This document shows positions 44,181-53,071 of a DNA stretch of 64,000 bases, piece by piece. Numbering within the stretch: the first letter of the stretch is position 1; every line of letters starts with the position of its first letter. The DNA is from Tranquillimonas alkanivorans. GTDB taxonomy: Bacteria > Pseudomonadota > Alphaproteobacteria > Rhodobacterales > Rhodobacteraceae. The stretch spans positions 1-64,000 of the forward strand of contig NZ_FOXA01000004.1 of NCBI RefSeq assembly GCF_900115595.1, given 5' to 3'. Under the pieces are notes generated by a model. The model saw only the letters and a program-made list of their open reading frames with translations, had not been told where the DNA came from and searched no databases. A program made the position numbers and the translations under genes.

Positions 44181-45086
44181 GTGGGCGAGACGGGCAGAGG
44201 CATCGCGGCGATGGTCAGCGCCTGCGTGATCTGGGGCCTTTCGCCCCTGTTCTACAAGCTGCTCTCCCACATTCCCCCGTCCGAGGTGCTGGCCCACCGC
44301 ACCATCTGGTCCTTCGTGTTCTTCGGCTGCGTGCTGCTGGTGCAGGGGCGGATCCGCCTGATCAAGGAGAACCTGTCGACCGCCCGCGCCACCGCGCTGA
44401 CGCTGGCGGCGGCGCTGGCGATCTCGACCAACTGGTTCCTGTTCATCACCTCGATCACCATCGGCCGCGCCGTCGAGGCGAGCCTGGGCTACTACATCTT
44501 CCCTCTCGTCGCGGTTCTGTTCGGGATGATCTTCTTCGGCGAACGGCTGACGCGGGCACAGATGATCGCCGTCGCGCTCGCCACGCTGGCGGTGGTCGGG
44601 CTGACGGTGGCACTGCGGGCGCCGCCCTGGATCTCGCTCGCGCTCGCCACGAGCTTCGCGATCTACGGCGCGTTCAAGAAGCAGACGGCGACCGGCCCGG
44701 TCGTGTCGGTGACCAGCGAAGTGCTGCTCCTGTCGCCAATCGCGCTCGGCTGGCTGTTCTACCTATGGCAGGCGCAGGCGATGCAGGTGACGACGGGCGC
44801 GGATGTCGGCCTGCTGCTCTTCTCGGGGCCGCTGACGGGCCTGCCGCTGATCCTGTTTTCCTATGCCTCGCGCCGGGTGCGGATGGCGACGGTGGGGCTT
44901 TTGCAGTACCTCAACCCGACGCTGCAGTTCCTGGTGGCGACGCTGATCTTCCTCGAGCCGTTCACCCCGGCGCACGGCGTCGCCTTCGGGTTGATCTGGG
45001 TGGCGCTGGCGGTCTATTCGCTTGACGGTGTCCGCCGAGACCGCGCCGCCCGGCGCGCCGCGCGGGCCGGCGCGCCCGCGGCCTGA
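44181..45086 (+). CDS. rarD: RarD-type EamA family transporter
   Basis: A 301-residue inner-membrane drug/metabolite permease with ten hydrophobic segments. The opening GIAAMVSACVIWGLSPLFYKLL and EVLAHRTIWSFVF, then TSITIGRAVEASLGYYIFPL are typical of RarD. Likely start GTG at 44181 with CGGGAG seven bases upstream; GTG 44175 is an alternative. The longer frame from 44040 would add a non-membrane arginine-rich stretch. The natural substrate of RarD is not known. Confidence 0.87.
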   Translation: MGETGRGIAAMVSACVIWGLSPLFYKLLSHIPPSEVLAHRTIWSFVFFGCVLLVQGRIRLIKENLSTARATALTLAAALAISTNWFLFITSITIGRAVEASLGYYIFPLVAVLFGMIFFGERLTRAQMIAVALATLAVVGLTVALRAPPWISLALATSFAIYGAFKKQTATGPVVSVTSEVLLLSPIALGWLFYLWQAQAMQVTTGADVGLLLFSGPLTGLPLILFSYASRRVRMATVGLLQYLNPTLQFLVATLIFLEPFTPAHGVAFGLIWVALAVYSLDGVRRDRAARRAARAGAPAA

Positions 45087-45090
45087 AGGC

Positions 45091-45651
45091 TCAGGCGGGC
45101 AGGGCGCCGCGCAGCCCCTCCATCAGCGCCGGCACGTCGTCCGCCACGCTCACCATCGAGGCGAGCGAGGGCGCGGCGAAGCCTTCGGCCACCACGTGAT
45201 CGATCAGGCCAACGAGCGGCGTCCAGAAGCCTTCGGTGTTGAGCAGGAAGATCGGCTTGTCGTGCAGGCCCAGCTGGCGCCAGGTCAGCACCTCGAAGAA
45301 CTCGTCCAGCGACCCTGCCCCGCCCGGCAGCACCACGATGGCGTGGGCGTTCATGAACATGACCTTCTTGCGCTCGTGCATCGTCTGCGTGACCACGAAG
45401 CGCGACAGGTCGCGCTTGCCGACCTCCTTGGCCAGCAGGTGCTCGGGAATCACGCCGAACGTGTCGGCCCCGCCGGCCTGCGCCGTGCGGGCGACGCGGC
45501 CCATCAGCCCCACGTCCCCCGCGCCGTAGACCAGCTGCCAGCCGGCCTCGGCCAGCGCGTGGCCAAGCTCCTCGGCGGCGGCGGCATAGGCCGGCCGCCC
45601 GCCGTCGCGTGAGCCGCAATAGACACAAATGGCGGGGGTACTGGCGGTCAT
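45091..45651 (-). CDS. LOG-family protein (nucleotide 5'-monophosphate phosphoribohydrolase)
   Basis: A 186-residue Rossmann-like protein. The two family motifs are present: GAGDVGLMGRVA (about 47-58; usually GGGxxGLMG) and LPGGAGSLDEFFEVLTW (about 106-122), which matches PGGxGTxxE with serine for threonine. LOG proteins release the base from nucleoside monophosphates and activate cytokinins in plants; in bacteria they often act in nucleotide housekeeping. Start ATG at 45651. It converges with rarD with a four-base gap. Confidence 0.88.
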   Translation of the reverse strand: MTASTPAICVYCGSRDGGRPAYAAAAEELGHALAEAGWQLVYGAGDVGLMGRVARTAQAGGADTFGVIPEHLLAKEVGKRDLSRFVVTQTMHERKKVMFMNAHAIVVLPGGAGSLDEFFEVLTWRQLGLHDKPIFLLNTEGFWTPLVGLIDHVVAEGFAAPSLASMVSVADDVPALMEGLRGALPA

Positions 45652-45748
45652 CGGCTGGCCTTTCTGCTTTTGACCGTCCATATCCCGGCTGATACTGTCC
45701 CTCAAGCGTTGCCGACGGGGGACGGTGGCGTACGGGGGATGAGTCGAG

Positions 45749-47140
45749 ATGCCAGGCTTCGCCGGCTCGGGTTTGATCAAGGGCGCGCTGTCCGCAAGCG
45801 CGCTGGCAGCAGTTGCCGGCTGGGTCGTGACCGAACGCGACTGGTGGCCGCCAAGCGACTTCACCGCGCTTCGTCAGGAGTCGGTCGTCCCGGACATGCA
45901 GGCGGCGAACCCGCGTGCCGCGCAACCTGCCGCAGCCGCGCCCCCGCCGCAACCGGACGCCTCGGCTTCTGAGCGGCTTCACGCCGATCCCGATGACCCG
46001 ACACGCGAGGTAGTCTCGGCGATTTCCGGTCTTTCCGACGCCCTCTCCGCCGGGACGGGGGGCGAGGGGGTCCAGATCGCCGCCCTTCCTCCCGGAGAAC
46101 CGCCCACCCCGTCCGCGCCGGCCGGTCCGGCTTTCGACCTCGTGCGGGTCGAGCCGGACGGCTCCGCCCTGTTCGCCGGCCGCGCCGCACCGAACGCGCG
46201 GGTGAGCGTCCTGCTTGACGGTGAGGAAGTCGCCGTCGCCAAGGCTGACGGCTCGGGAGCCTTCGTGGCGATGTCCGACCTGCCCGCCGTGCCGCATCCC
46301 CGCGTCGTGTCGCTGCGCGAACAGGTGGGGCAGGGCGATCCGGTTGTCTCCGAACAAACGGTGATCGTGTCGCCCGCCGCTCCGTCGCAGGGGGTCGCCG
46401 AGAGCGGGGCCGACGTACGACCCGACGCCACGAAAGCGGATCCAGCCGCCGTAACGTCCGACGACCCGGAACCGGTCGAGACCGCGGGCACCGGACCCAC
46501 GCCGGACGAAGCCGTCCCTGACCCGGGAGCAGAGGGTGCGGCCCCCGCGATCTCCGACGCACCCGGAACAGGCACCGGCGGCTCCGGGCCGGCCGCGCCC
46601 GCGCCGACCGTGATGATGGCCGACCGCAAGGGCGTGCGCGTGCTCCAGGCCCCCTCCGGCGCGCCCAGCGCCGCGCAATCGGTCTCCGTCGACACGATCT
46701 CCTACGGAAGCGGCGGCGGCGTCATCCTCGGCGGCCGGGCGCACGGCGACGGCGCCGTGCGCGTCTACCTCGACAACCGGCCCGTGCGCACCGTCCGGAT
46801 CGGCGAGGACGGCCAGTGGCGGGCCGAGCTGCCGGACGTGGACACCCGGGTCTACACCCTGCGCGTCGACGAGGTCGATGACGGCGGCACCGTCCGCTCG
46901 CGGGTCGAGACCCCGTTCCGCCCGGAATCGCCCGCCGATATCGAAAGGCTCTCGGCCAAGGCGCAGGACGTCGACGGGGTGGCGGTCGTCACCGTGCAAC
47001 CCGGCTTCACCCTCTGGCGCATCGCGCGCGAGAATTACGGCGAAGGCACGCTTTACGTCCGGGTCTACGAGGCGAACGCCGATAAGATCCGCGACCCCGA
47101 CCTGATCTATCCCGGCCAGGTCTTCACCGTCCCCGACTGA
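45749..47140 (+). CDS. LysM-domain envelope protein with Ig-like repeats
   Basis: A 463-residue protein: an amino-terminal hydrophobic span (about 8-28, LIKGALSASALAAVAGW) that anchors or exports it, a long proline/alanine-rich region, two bacterial Ig-like segments (about 130-205, FDLVRVEPDGSALFAGRAAP; about 310-390, GGVILGGRAHGDGAVRVYLD), and a final LysM domain (about 412-463, VQPGFTLWRIARENYGEG, ending YPGQVFTVPD) that should bind peptidoglycan. Similar LysM proteins are common in Rhodobacterales with no known role. It stands 40 bases ahead of the ABC exporter. Confidence 0.82.
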   Translation: MPGFAGSGLIKGALSASALAAVAGWVVTERDWWPPSDFTALRQESVVPDMQAANPRAAQPAAAAPPPQPDASASERLHADPDDPTREVVSAISGLSDALSAGTGGEGVQIAALPPGEPPTPSAPAGPAFDLVRVEPDGSALFAGRAAPNARVSVLLDGEEVAVAKADGSGAFVAMSDLPAVPHPRVVSLREQVGQGDPVVSEQTVIVSPAAPSQGVAESGADVRPDATKADPAAVTSDDPEPVETAGTGPTPDEAVPDPGAEGAAPAISDAPGTGTGGSGPAAPAPTVMMADRKGVRVLQAPSGAPSAAQSVSVDTISYGSGGGVILGGRAHGDGAVRVYLDNRPVRTVRIGEDGQWRAELPDVDTRVYTLRVDEVDDGGTVRSRVETPFRPESPADIERLSAKAQDVDGVAVVTVQPGFTLWRIARENYGEGTLYVRVYEANADKIRDPDLIYPGQVFTVPD

Positions 47141-47180
47141 GCGGCTGGCCTTCCCGCCCCCCGCGCCTTACCTGTGTGAC

Positions 47181-49016
47181 ATGGCAAGACGGCGGGGCCC
47201 AGTGGCGAGCGACGAGGAACTGCGCGCGGCGCAGAGAAGCGGCCTGCGCACCGTGCGCCGGGTCGCCCCCTATCTCTGGCCCGAGGGCGAGGGCTGGGTG
47301 AAGCGCCGCGTCGTCTTCGCCGTGCTCGCGCTGTTCGTCGCCAAGCTCGTCGCGGTGGGGACGCCGTTCTTCTACAAGGCCGCCGTCGACTCGCTGTCGG
47401 GCGAGGCGCAGGACGCCGCCTGGACGCTGGGCGCGGGCGCGGTTGGCCTCACCGTCGCATATGGCGGGGCGCGGCTGCTGAACGTCGGCTTCCAGCAGTT
47501 GCGCGACGTTGTCTTCGCGCGGGTGGGCCAGCGCGCCCTGCGCCAGATCGCGGTCGAGACGTTCACTCACATCCACCGCCTGTCGATGCGCTATCACATC
47601 ATGCGTCGCACCGGCGGGCTCAGCCGCGTGATCGAGCGCGGCGTGAAGGGGGTGGAGTTCCTGCTGCGCTTCCTGCTGTTCTCGATCGGCCCGCTCCTGC
47701 TCGAACTCGTGATGATCGCGGTGGTGCTCGCCTGGGTGTTCGACATCCGCTACCTGCTGGTCGTGGCCGCGGTCATCGGCCTCTACATCGCCTTCACCTT
47801 CAAGGTGACCGAGTGGCGGGTGAAGATCCGGCGCGAGATGAACGAGCAGGACACCGACGCCAACCAGAAGGCCATCGACAGCCTGCTGAACTTCGAGACC
47901 GTGAAGTATTTCGGCGCCGAAAGCCGCGAGGCGCTGCGCTACGACACCGCGATGGAGCGCTACGTCTCGGCCGCTCTGCGCACCTCGTACTCGCTTGCCT
48001 TTCTCAATTTCGGCCAGTCGCTGATCATCACCTCCGGCCTCGTCGGCGTGATGGTCATGGCGGCGATGGGCGTGCAGAACGGGACGCTGACGACGGGCGA
48101 CTTCGTCATGGTCAACGCCTACATGATCCAGATCACCATGCCGCTGAATTTCCTCGGCACGGTCTACCGCGAGATCCGACAAAGCCTCGTGGACATGGGC
48201 GACATGTTCGACCTGCTCGAACAGCCCGCCGAGGTCGCCGACAAACCCGGCGCTAAGCCGCTCGAGGTGTCGGGCGGCGAGGTCACGCTCGACGCTGTGC
48301 AATTCGGCTACGACCCCGACCGCCCGATCCTCAAGGGCGTCTCGCTGAAGGTCCCGGCGGGCCGGACGGTCGCCATCGTCGGCCCCTCCGGCTCGGGCAA
48401 GTCAACGATCGGCCGACTGCTCTTCCGGTTCTACGACGTGACGGGCGGCGCGCTGACGATCGACGGGCAGGACGTGCGCGACGTGACGCAAGACAGCCTG
48501 CACGCGCAGATCGGCGTGGTGCCGCAGGATACGGTGCTGTTCAACGACACCATCCTCTACAACATCGCTTACGGCCGCCCCGACGCCACCCGGGCCGAGA
48601 TCGAGGCCGCCGCCCGCGCAGCCAGGCTGCACGATTTCGTGGCGGGCCTGCCCGACGGCTACGACACGCGCGTCGGCGAGCGCGGCCTGAAGCTTTCGGG
48701 CGGCGAGAAGCAGCGCGTCGGCATCGCCCGCACGCTGCTGAAGAACCCGCCCATCCTCCTGCTCGACGAGGCCACCAGCGCGCTCGACACCGAGACCGAG
48801 CGCGACATCCAGTCCGAACTCGAGGCCATGAGCGAGGGCCGCACCGTCATCACCATCGCCCACCGCCTGTCGACCATCGCCGCCGCTGACCGCATCGTGG
48901 TGCTCGAGAACGGCGAGATCGTCGAGGAGGGCACGCACGACACCCTCCTGGCCCGCAACGGCCGCTACGCCAGCCTTTGGCGCCGCCAGGCCGCCGAAGA
49001 GGAAGAGGCCGCCTGA
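47181..49016 (+). CDS. ABC exporter, Atm1/HMT family
   Basis: A 611-residue half-transporter with six membrane segments (about 35-330) and an ATPase domain (about 360-600). NFETVKYFGAESRE is the signature of the Atm1/ABCB7/HMT1 branch, which exports glutathione-linked sulfur or metal species. The ATPase has Walker A GPSGSGKST, signature KLSGGEKQRVGIART and Walker B ILLLDEATSALD. Bacterial Atm1 has been linked to heavy-metal tolerance. Start ATG at 47181. Confidence 0.9.
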   Translation: MARRRGPVASDEELRAAQRSGLRTVRRVAPYLWPEGEGWVKRRVVFAVLALFVAKLVAVGTPFFYKAAVDSLSGEAQDAAWTLGAGAVGLTVAYGGARLLNVGFQQLRDVVFARVGQRALRQIAVETFTHIHRLSMRYHIMRRTGGLSRVIERGVKGVEFLLRFLLFSIGPLLLELVMIAVVLAWVFDIRYLLVVAAVIGLYIAFTFKVTEWRVKIRREMNEQDTDANQKAIDSLLNFETVKYFGAESREALRYDTAMERYVSAALRTSYSLAFLNFGQSLIITSGLVGVMVMAAMGVQNGTLTTGDFVMVNAYMIQITMPLNFLGTVYREIRQSLVDMGDMFDLLEQPAEVADKPGAKPLEVSGGEVTLDAVQFGYDPDRPILKGVSLKVPAGRTVAIVGPSGSGKSTIGRLLFRFYDVTGGALTIDGQDVRDVTQDSLHAQIGVVPQDTVLFNDTILYNIAYGRPDATRAEIEAAARAARLHDFVAGLPDGYDTRVGERGLKLSGGEKQRVGIARTLLKNPPILLLDEATSALDTETERDIQSELEAMSEGRTVITIAHRLSTIAAADRIVVLENGEIVEEGTHDTLLARNGRYASLWRRQAAEEEEAA

Positions 49017-49070
49017 GCCCGCCCGACCCGACACCACCGGTCAGAGCCTCCGCCCGACCCGCTCCCGCAC

Positions 49071-49169
49071 ATCTCTGGTCCGGAAACATCCTCGGGGGTG
49101 AATTGAGCGCAGCTCAAGAGGGGGCAGACAGCCCCCTTGCCCCCGCCCGCCGCAGGCGCCGCAGCAGGT
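49071..49169. repeat. Hairpin-rich direct repeat, copy A
   Basis: It begins ATCTCTGGTCCGGAAACATC and ends GCCGCAGCAGGT. It contains two perfect hairpins: TTGAGC-GCA-GCTCAA (49103-49117) and GGGGGC-AGACA-GCCCCC (49120-49136). It is a near-copy of 49209-49306, 138 bases further on. Confidence 0.85.
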
Positions 49170-49208
49170 CGCGGGACGCTCCGGCGCCAGTTCCGTCACC
49201 ACACCACC

Positions 49209-49306
49209 ATCTCTGGTCTGGAAATATCTCGGGGGTAAATTGAGCGGAGCTCAAGAGGGGGCAGAAAGCCGCCTTTCCCCCGCCCGCCGCTGGCGCCGCG
49301 GCAGGT
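49209..49306. repeat. Hairpin-rich direct repeat, copy B
   Basis: It begins ATCTCTGGTCTGGAAATATC. The hairpins of copy A are kept: TTGAGC-GGA-GCTCAA with a changed loop base, and GGGGGC-AGAAA-GCCGCC with one mismatch. The first stem is unchanged and the loops vary, which fits a selected structure. Confidence 0.85.
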
Positions 49307-49318
49307 TTCCTGCCGCCT

Positions 49319-52300
49319 TCATTCCGCCGCGCGCAGCGGTGCGGCGGGCCGCCCGGCCGCCGTCGTCATCTCGTCCACCTCCCACAGGATCTCGGGCGAG
49401 CGGACCTTGCGCGCCGCGCGGTTGAGCGCGAGGTCCCGCGCCGCGCGGCTGCCCCGGCCCAGCGACAGCGCCCGCAGGCCGCGGACCGAGCGGTAGGCGC
49501 CGGTCGACAGCCACACGCGCAGCGCCAGCATCGACGGGGTGAAGACCAGCGTGAGAACGGTCGCCACGCCCAGCCCGAAGACGACCGCCGTGGCCAGCTG
49601 TTTCCACCACAGCGCCGTGGGCGAATCGATCGTGTAGCCGCCGCCGATGAAGTCGAGCGAGATGCCCAGCATCATCGGCGCAAGGCCGGCCATCGTTGTG
49701 ATCGTGGTCAGCAGGACGGGGCGGATGCGGTCCTCGGCGGTGCGCACGATGGCCTCGATCCGCGGCATGTAGCGCGCGTAGTCCTGATAGGTGTCGATCA
49801 GCACGATGTTGTTGTTCACCACGATCCCGGCCAGCGCCACGATCCCCGTGCCGGTCATGATGATCGAGAAGGGCTGTCCCATCACCAGCATCCCGATCAG
49901 CACGCCGGCGACCGACAGCACCACCGCCAGCAGGACGAGGAAGGCGTTGTAGAACGAGTTGAACTGCGCCAGCAGGATGATGAACATCAGCATCAGCGCC
50001 GCCGCGAAGGCCTTCATCAGGAACTGGCCGGACTCCTCCTGGTCCTCCTGGTCGCCCGTCCACTCCCACGACATGCTGTCGGGCAGGGGCGCCTCGGTCT
50101 CCAGCCACTCCGTCAGCACGCCGATCCGCTCGTTCGCGTTGAGCGGGCGCAGGCCGGCCCCCTCGGCCATTGCGGCCGACAGCGCGTCCGCCGTCACGCC
50201 GTCGGCGAAGTCCACCACGCCGAGCGCTTCGCCGTCCGGCCCCTCGACGCGCGCCAGCACCGGCAGGCCCGGATCGCCCTCGGCGGTGTCGGGATGCACC
50301 GTGGCCAGCACCTCGCCGTCCGCCACGACCGTCGACAGGCCCGGCGCCACGGCGGCGCGGACGTCGAAATACCGCTGCTGGTCCACGCGGTCGATCTGGC
50401 CCAGCTTCGCGACCGGCTGGCGCGAGATGAAGTTCGACAGCGGCACCAGCCCGTCGCGGGTGCGCACCTTCAGACTGTCGAGGGTTGAGAGCACGCGGTC
50501 CTCCTCGGGCAGGCGCACGCGGATCTCGATTTCGTCGTCCGAGGACGGCACGCGCATCGTGTCCAGCAGAATGCCGCGGGTGACAAGCTGCACCATGCCG
50601 CCCACGGTCGCCACGTCGGCGCCGTAGCGTCCGGCCTTCTCGACGTCGACGTCGATCTGCCAGTCGATGCCGGGCAGGGGGCGGCTGTCCTCGACATCCA
50701 GGAGCCCCGGGGTCGCGTCGAAGCGGGCGCGCGCGGTTTCCGCCGCCGCCAGCAGCGCTTCCCAATCCTCGCCCATCAGGCGCAGGTGAACGGGCTTGGC
50801 GCTCGCCGGCCCCATGGCAAGGTTGAGGATCTCGGTACGGATGCCGGGGATCGTGTCGAGCCGCGCCTGCAACGTATCAAGCACCACGTCGCCGTCGAGC
50901 TGCGCCAGCGTGACCTCGTCGGGATGCGCGGCGGCATAGGTCGGCCGGTCGTCCCAGGGCACGAGCTCGATCTGCACCTGCCCGATGGAGTCGCGCGGCC
51001 CCTCGGCCCCGCCGGTGTTCGATTCGAGCCCGCCGTCGCCCGCGAAGGCGAAGGCGCTCTGTACGCCCGGCGTGTCGAGGACGATCTCCTCGGCCTCCCT
51101 GAGCAGCGCGTCCTTCTCGGGCAGCGACAGGTTGCCCCGCGCCCGGACATAGACCAGCGCCTGCTCTGGCTCGCTGTCGACGAAGAACTCGACGCCCCGG
51201 TTATTCTCGCCGTAGTAGCCGAAGACCGCGACGACGAAGGCGATGACCCCACCGACGGCCACCAGCGGCATCACGGGGTTGCCGGCGATGACCTTGATGA
51301 CCCAGCCGAACGGCGTGCGGCGGTGGCCGGCGCGAATGCGGCGCGGCGCACGCTCGATCTTCGCCGCGCCCAGCGTGATTGCGGTCAGGATCGCGCCGCC
51401 GAGGAACAGGACCGCGCCGGGGCCGATCTGCGCCACCTCGGGCAAGGGCGAGCGCCCCGGGAACAGGTAGTGCGGGTTGAGCACCTGCATCGCGCCCAGG
51501 AACACCAGGTACGCCGCCGGAACGACCAGTGCGGCGCGCACCAGCCAGGGCAGGCCCCGCAACAGGCCCGAGCCCCGGTCGAACAAGCGGCTGATCCGGC
51601 CCGCGACGCCGCCCATCACCGGCAGGTAGACCAGCGCCACGATGAGCGACGCGCACAGCACGAAGATCAGCGTGACCGGCAGCATGCCCATGAACTCGCC
51701 CGCGACCCCGGGCCAGAACAGCATCGGCAGGAACGCGCAGAGCGTCGTGGCCGTGGACGACACGATGGGCCAGAACATTCGCTTCGCGGCCTCCGTATAG
51801 GCGGCCATGGGACCCGAGCCTTCCGAGATGCGGCGGTCGGCGTATTCCACCACCACGATCGCGCCGTCGACCAGCATGCCGACGGCGAGGATGAGGCCGA
51901 ACATCACGATGTTCGAGATGGTGATCCCCATCACCCCCAGCAGCACGAAGCACAGAAGGAACGAGGTGGGGATGGCGAAGCCCACCAGCAGGGCCGAGCG
52001 GATGCCGAGCGCGGCCAGCACCACGATCATCACCAGCGCGATGGCGGTCAGGACCGATCCCTCGAGCTGGCTGACCATCGACTCGACCGTGCGCGACTGG
52101 TCGTTCGAGGTGGCGACGCTGATTGCCTCGCGCAGTTCGGGCGGCCATGTCTCCTGCTCGGCGGCGACCTCTTCGCGCACCAGTGCGGCGGTGTCGATGA
52201 TGTTGAAGCCCTTGCGCTTGACCACCTGCAACGCGACCGTCGTCTCGCCGTTGAAGCGGGCAGTGGCGGTGCGATCCTCGAAGGTCAGGCGGATGTCGGC

Positions 52301-53071
52301 GAGGTCGCCCAGCGTGACCACGCGGTCGCCGTTCACCTTCACCGGCAGGTCGTAGACGTCCTGCCGATCGTCGAAGCTCGACGGGATCTTGACAGAGAAG
52401 GCACCGCTCTCCGTCTCGACCTCGCCCGCGGCGATCAGCTGGTTGTTGTTCTGCACAACCTGGATCAGCTCGGCCGCGGTCACGTTGTAGGCTTCGAGCC
52501 GCAGGGGGTCGATCACCACCTCGAGCATCTCTTCCCGGTGGCCCGCCAGCGCCGCCTCGAGGACGGGTTCGAGCCCTTCGAGCCGGTCCTGCAAATCCTC
52601 GGCCACGCGCAGCAGCATGCGCTCCGGCACGGCGCCGGTCAGGCTGACGATGATGATCGGGAATTCCGAGAAGTTGATCTCGTTGATCGAGTACTTGTCG
52701 GCGCCTTCCGGGAAGTCCGCCTCGACCGTGTTCATGCGGTCGCGGACGTCGGCGATGACCTTGGTCTTGTCCCAGCCGAACTCGAATTCCAGCGCGAGGC
52801 CGGCATAGCCCTCGGCCGCCGTGCCGGACATCTTCTCGAGGCCGTCCAGGTCTGAGAGCTCGGTCTCCATCGGCTTGAGTATCAGCTTCTCCGCGTCCTC
52901 GGCCGAGATGCCGGGGAAGGGGACTGACACGAACAGCGCCGGCACCTCGATGTCCGGCTCGCCCTCCTTGGGAAGCGAGGCATAGGTCAGGCCGCCCGCC
53001 ACCAGCGACAGGGCGATGAAGGCCAGCACCATCCGCGCGCGGGATGCGGCCCAGTCGACGATGCCGGTCAC
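49319..53071 (-). CDS. RND efflux pump inner-membrane permease
   Basis: A 1250-residue proton-driven efflux permease of the AcrB superfamily. Two halves each begin with a single membrane span and a large periplasmic loop; the second span cluster includes LVDGAIVVVEYADRRI, with the D typical of transmembrane segment 4. NNNIVLIDTYQDY and LTTITTMAGLAPMM mark the C-terminal half. It is about 200 residues longer than AcrB; extra sequence lies near residues 560-640 and at the carboxy end. Start GTG at 53071 overlaps the fusion-protein stop (GTGA) and follows GAGAGG. Substrates are unknown. Confidence 0.9.
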   Translation of the reverse strand: MTGIVDWAASRARMVLAFIALSLVAGGLTYASLPKEGEPDIEVPALFVSVPFPGISAEDAEKLILKPMETELSDLDGLEKMSGTAAEGYAGLALEFEFGWDKTKVIADVRDRMNTVEADFPEGADKYSINEINFSEFPIIIVSLTGAVPERMLLRVAEDLQDRLEGLEPVLEAALAGHREEMLEVVIDPLRLEAYNVTAAELIQVVQNNNQLIAAGEVETESGAFSVKIPSSFDDRQDVYDLPVKVNGDRVVTLGDLADIRLTFEDRTATARFNGETTVALQVVKRKGFNIIDTAALVREEVAAEQETWPPELREAISVATSNDQSRTVESMVSQLEGSVLTAIALVMIVVLAALGIRSALLVGFAIPTSFLLCFVLLGVMGITISNIVMFGLILAVGMLVDGAIVVVEYADRRISEGSGPMAAYTEAAKRMFWPIVSSTATTLCAFLPMLFWPGVAGEFMGMLPVTLIFVLCASLIVALVYLPVMGGVAGRISRLFDRGSGLLRGLPWLVRAALVVPAAYLVFLGAMQVLNPHYLFPGRSPLPEVAQIGPGAVLFLGGAILTAITLGAAKIERAPRRIRAGHRRTPFGWVIKVIAGNPVMPLVAVGGVIAFVVAVFGYYGENNRGVEFFVDSEPEQALVYVRARGNLSLPEKDALLREAEEIVLDTPGVQSAFAFAGDGGLESNTGGAEGPRDSIGQVQIELVPWDDRPTYAAAHPDEVTLAQLDGDVVLDTLQARLDTIPGIRTEILNLAMGPASAKPVHLRLMGEDWEALLAAAETARARFDATPGLLDVEDSRPLPGIDWQIDVDVEKAGRYGADVATVGGMVQLVTRGILLDTMRVPSSDDEIEIRVRLPEEDRVLSTLDSLKVRTRDGLVPLSNFISRQPVAKLGQIDRVDQQRYFDVRAAVAPGLSTVVADGEVLATVHPDTAEGDPGLPVLARVEGPDGEALGVVDFADGVTADALSAAMAEGAGLRPLNANERIGVLTEWLETEAPLPDSMSWEWTGDQEDQEESGQFLMKAFAAALMLMFIILLAQFNSFYNAFLVLLAVVLSVAGVLIGMLVMGQPFSIIMTGTGIVALAGIVVNNNIVLIDTYQDYARYMPRIEAIVRTAEDRIRPVLLTTITTMAGLAPMMLGISLDFIGGGYTIDSPTALWWKQLATAVVFGLGVATVLTLVFTPSMLALRVWLSTGAYRSVRGLRALSLGRGSRAARDLALNRAARKVRSPEILWEVDEMTTAAGRPAAPLRAAE

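Larger units (their letters stand above)
49017..49318. other. Intergenic region with two direct repeats
   Basis: The gap between the ABC exporter and the convergent RND gene is filled almost wholly by the two repeats at 49071-49169 and 49209-49306. No coding region is supported. Confidence 0.6.

Noticed and set aside
49071-49306. Possible CRISPR array
   Set aside because: Only two long repeats with internal hairpins, one unequal spacer, and no cas genes; this is an intergenic repeat family.
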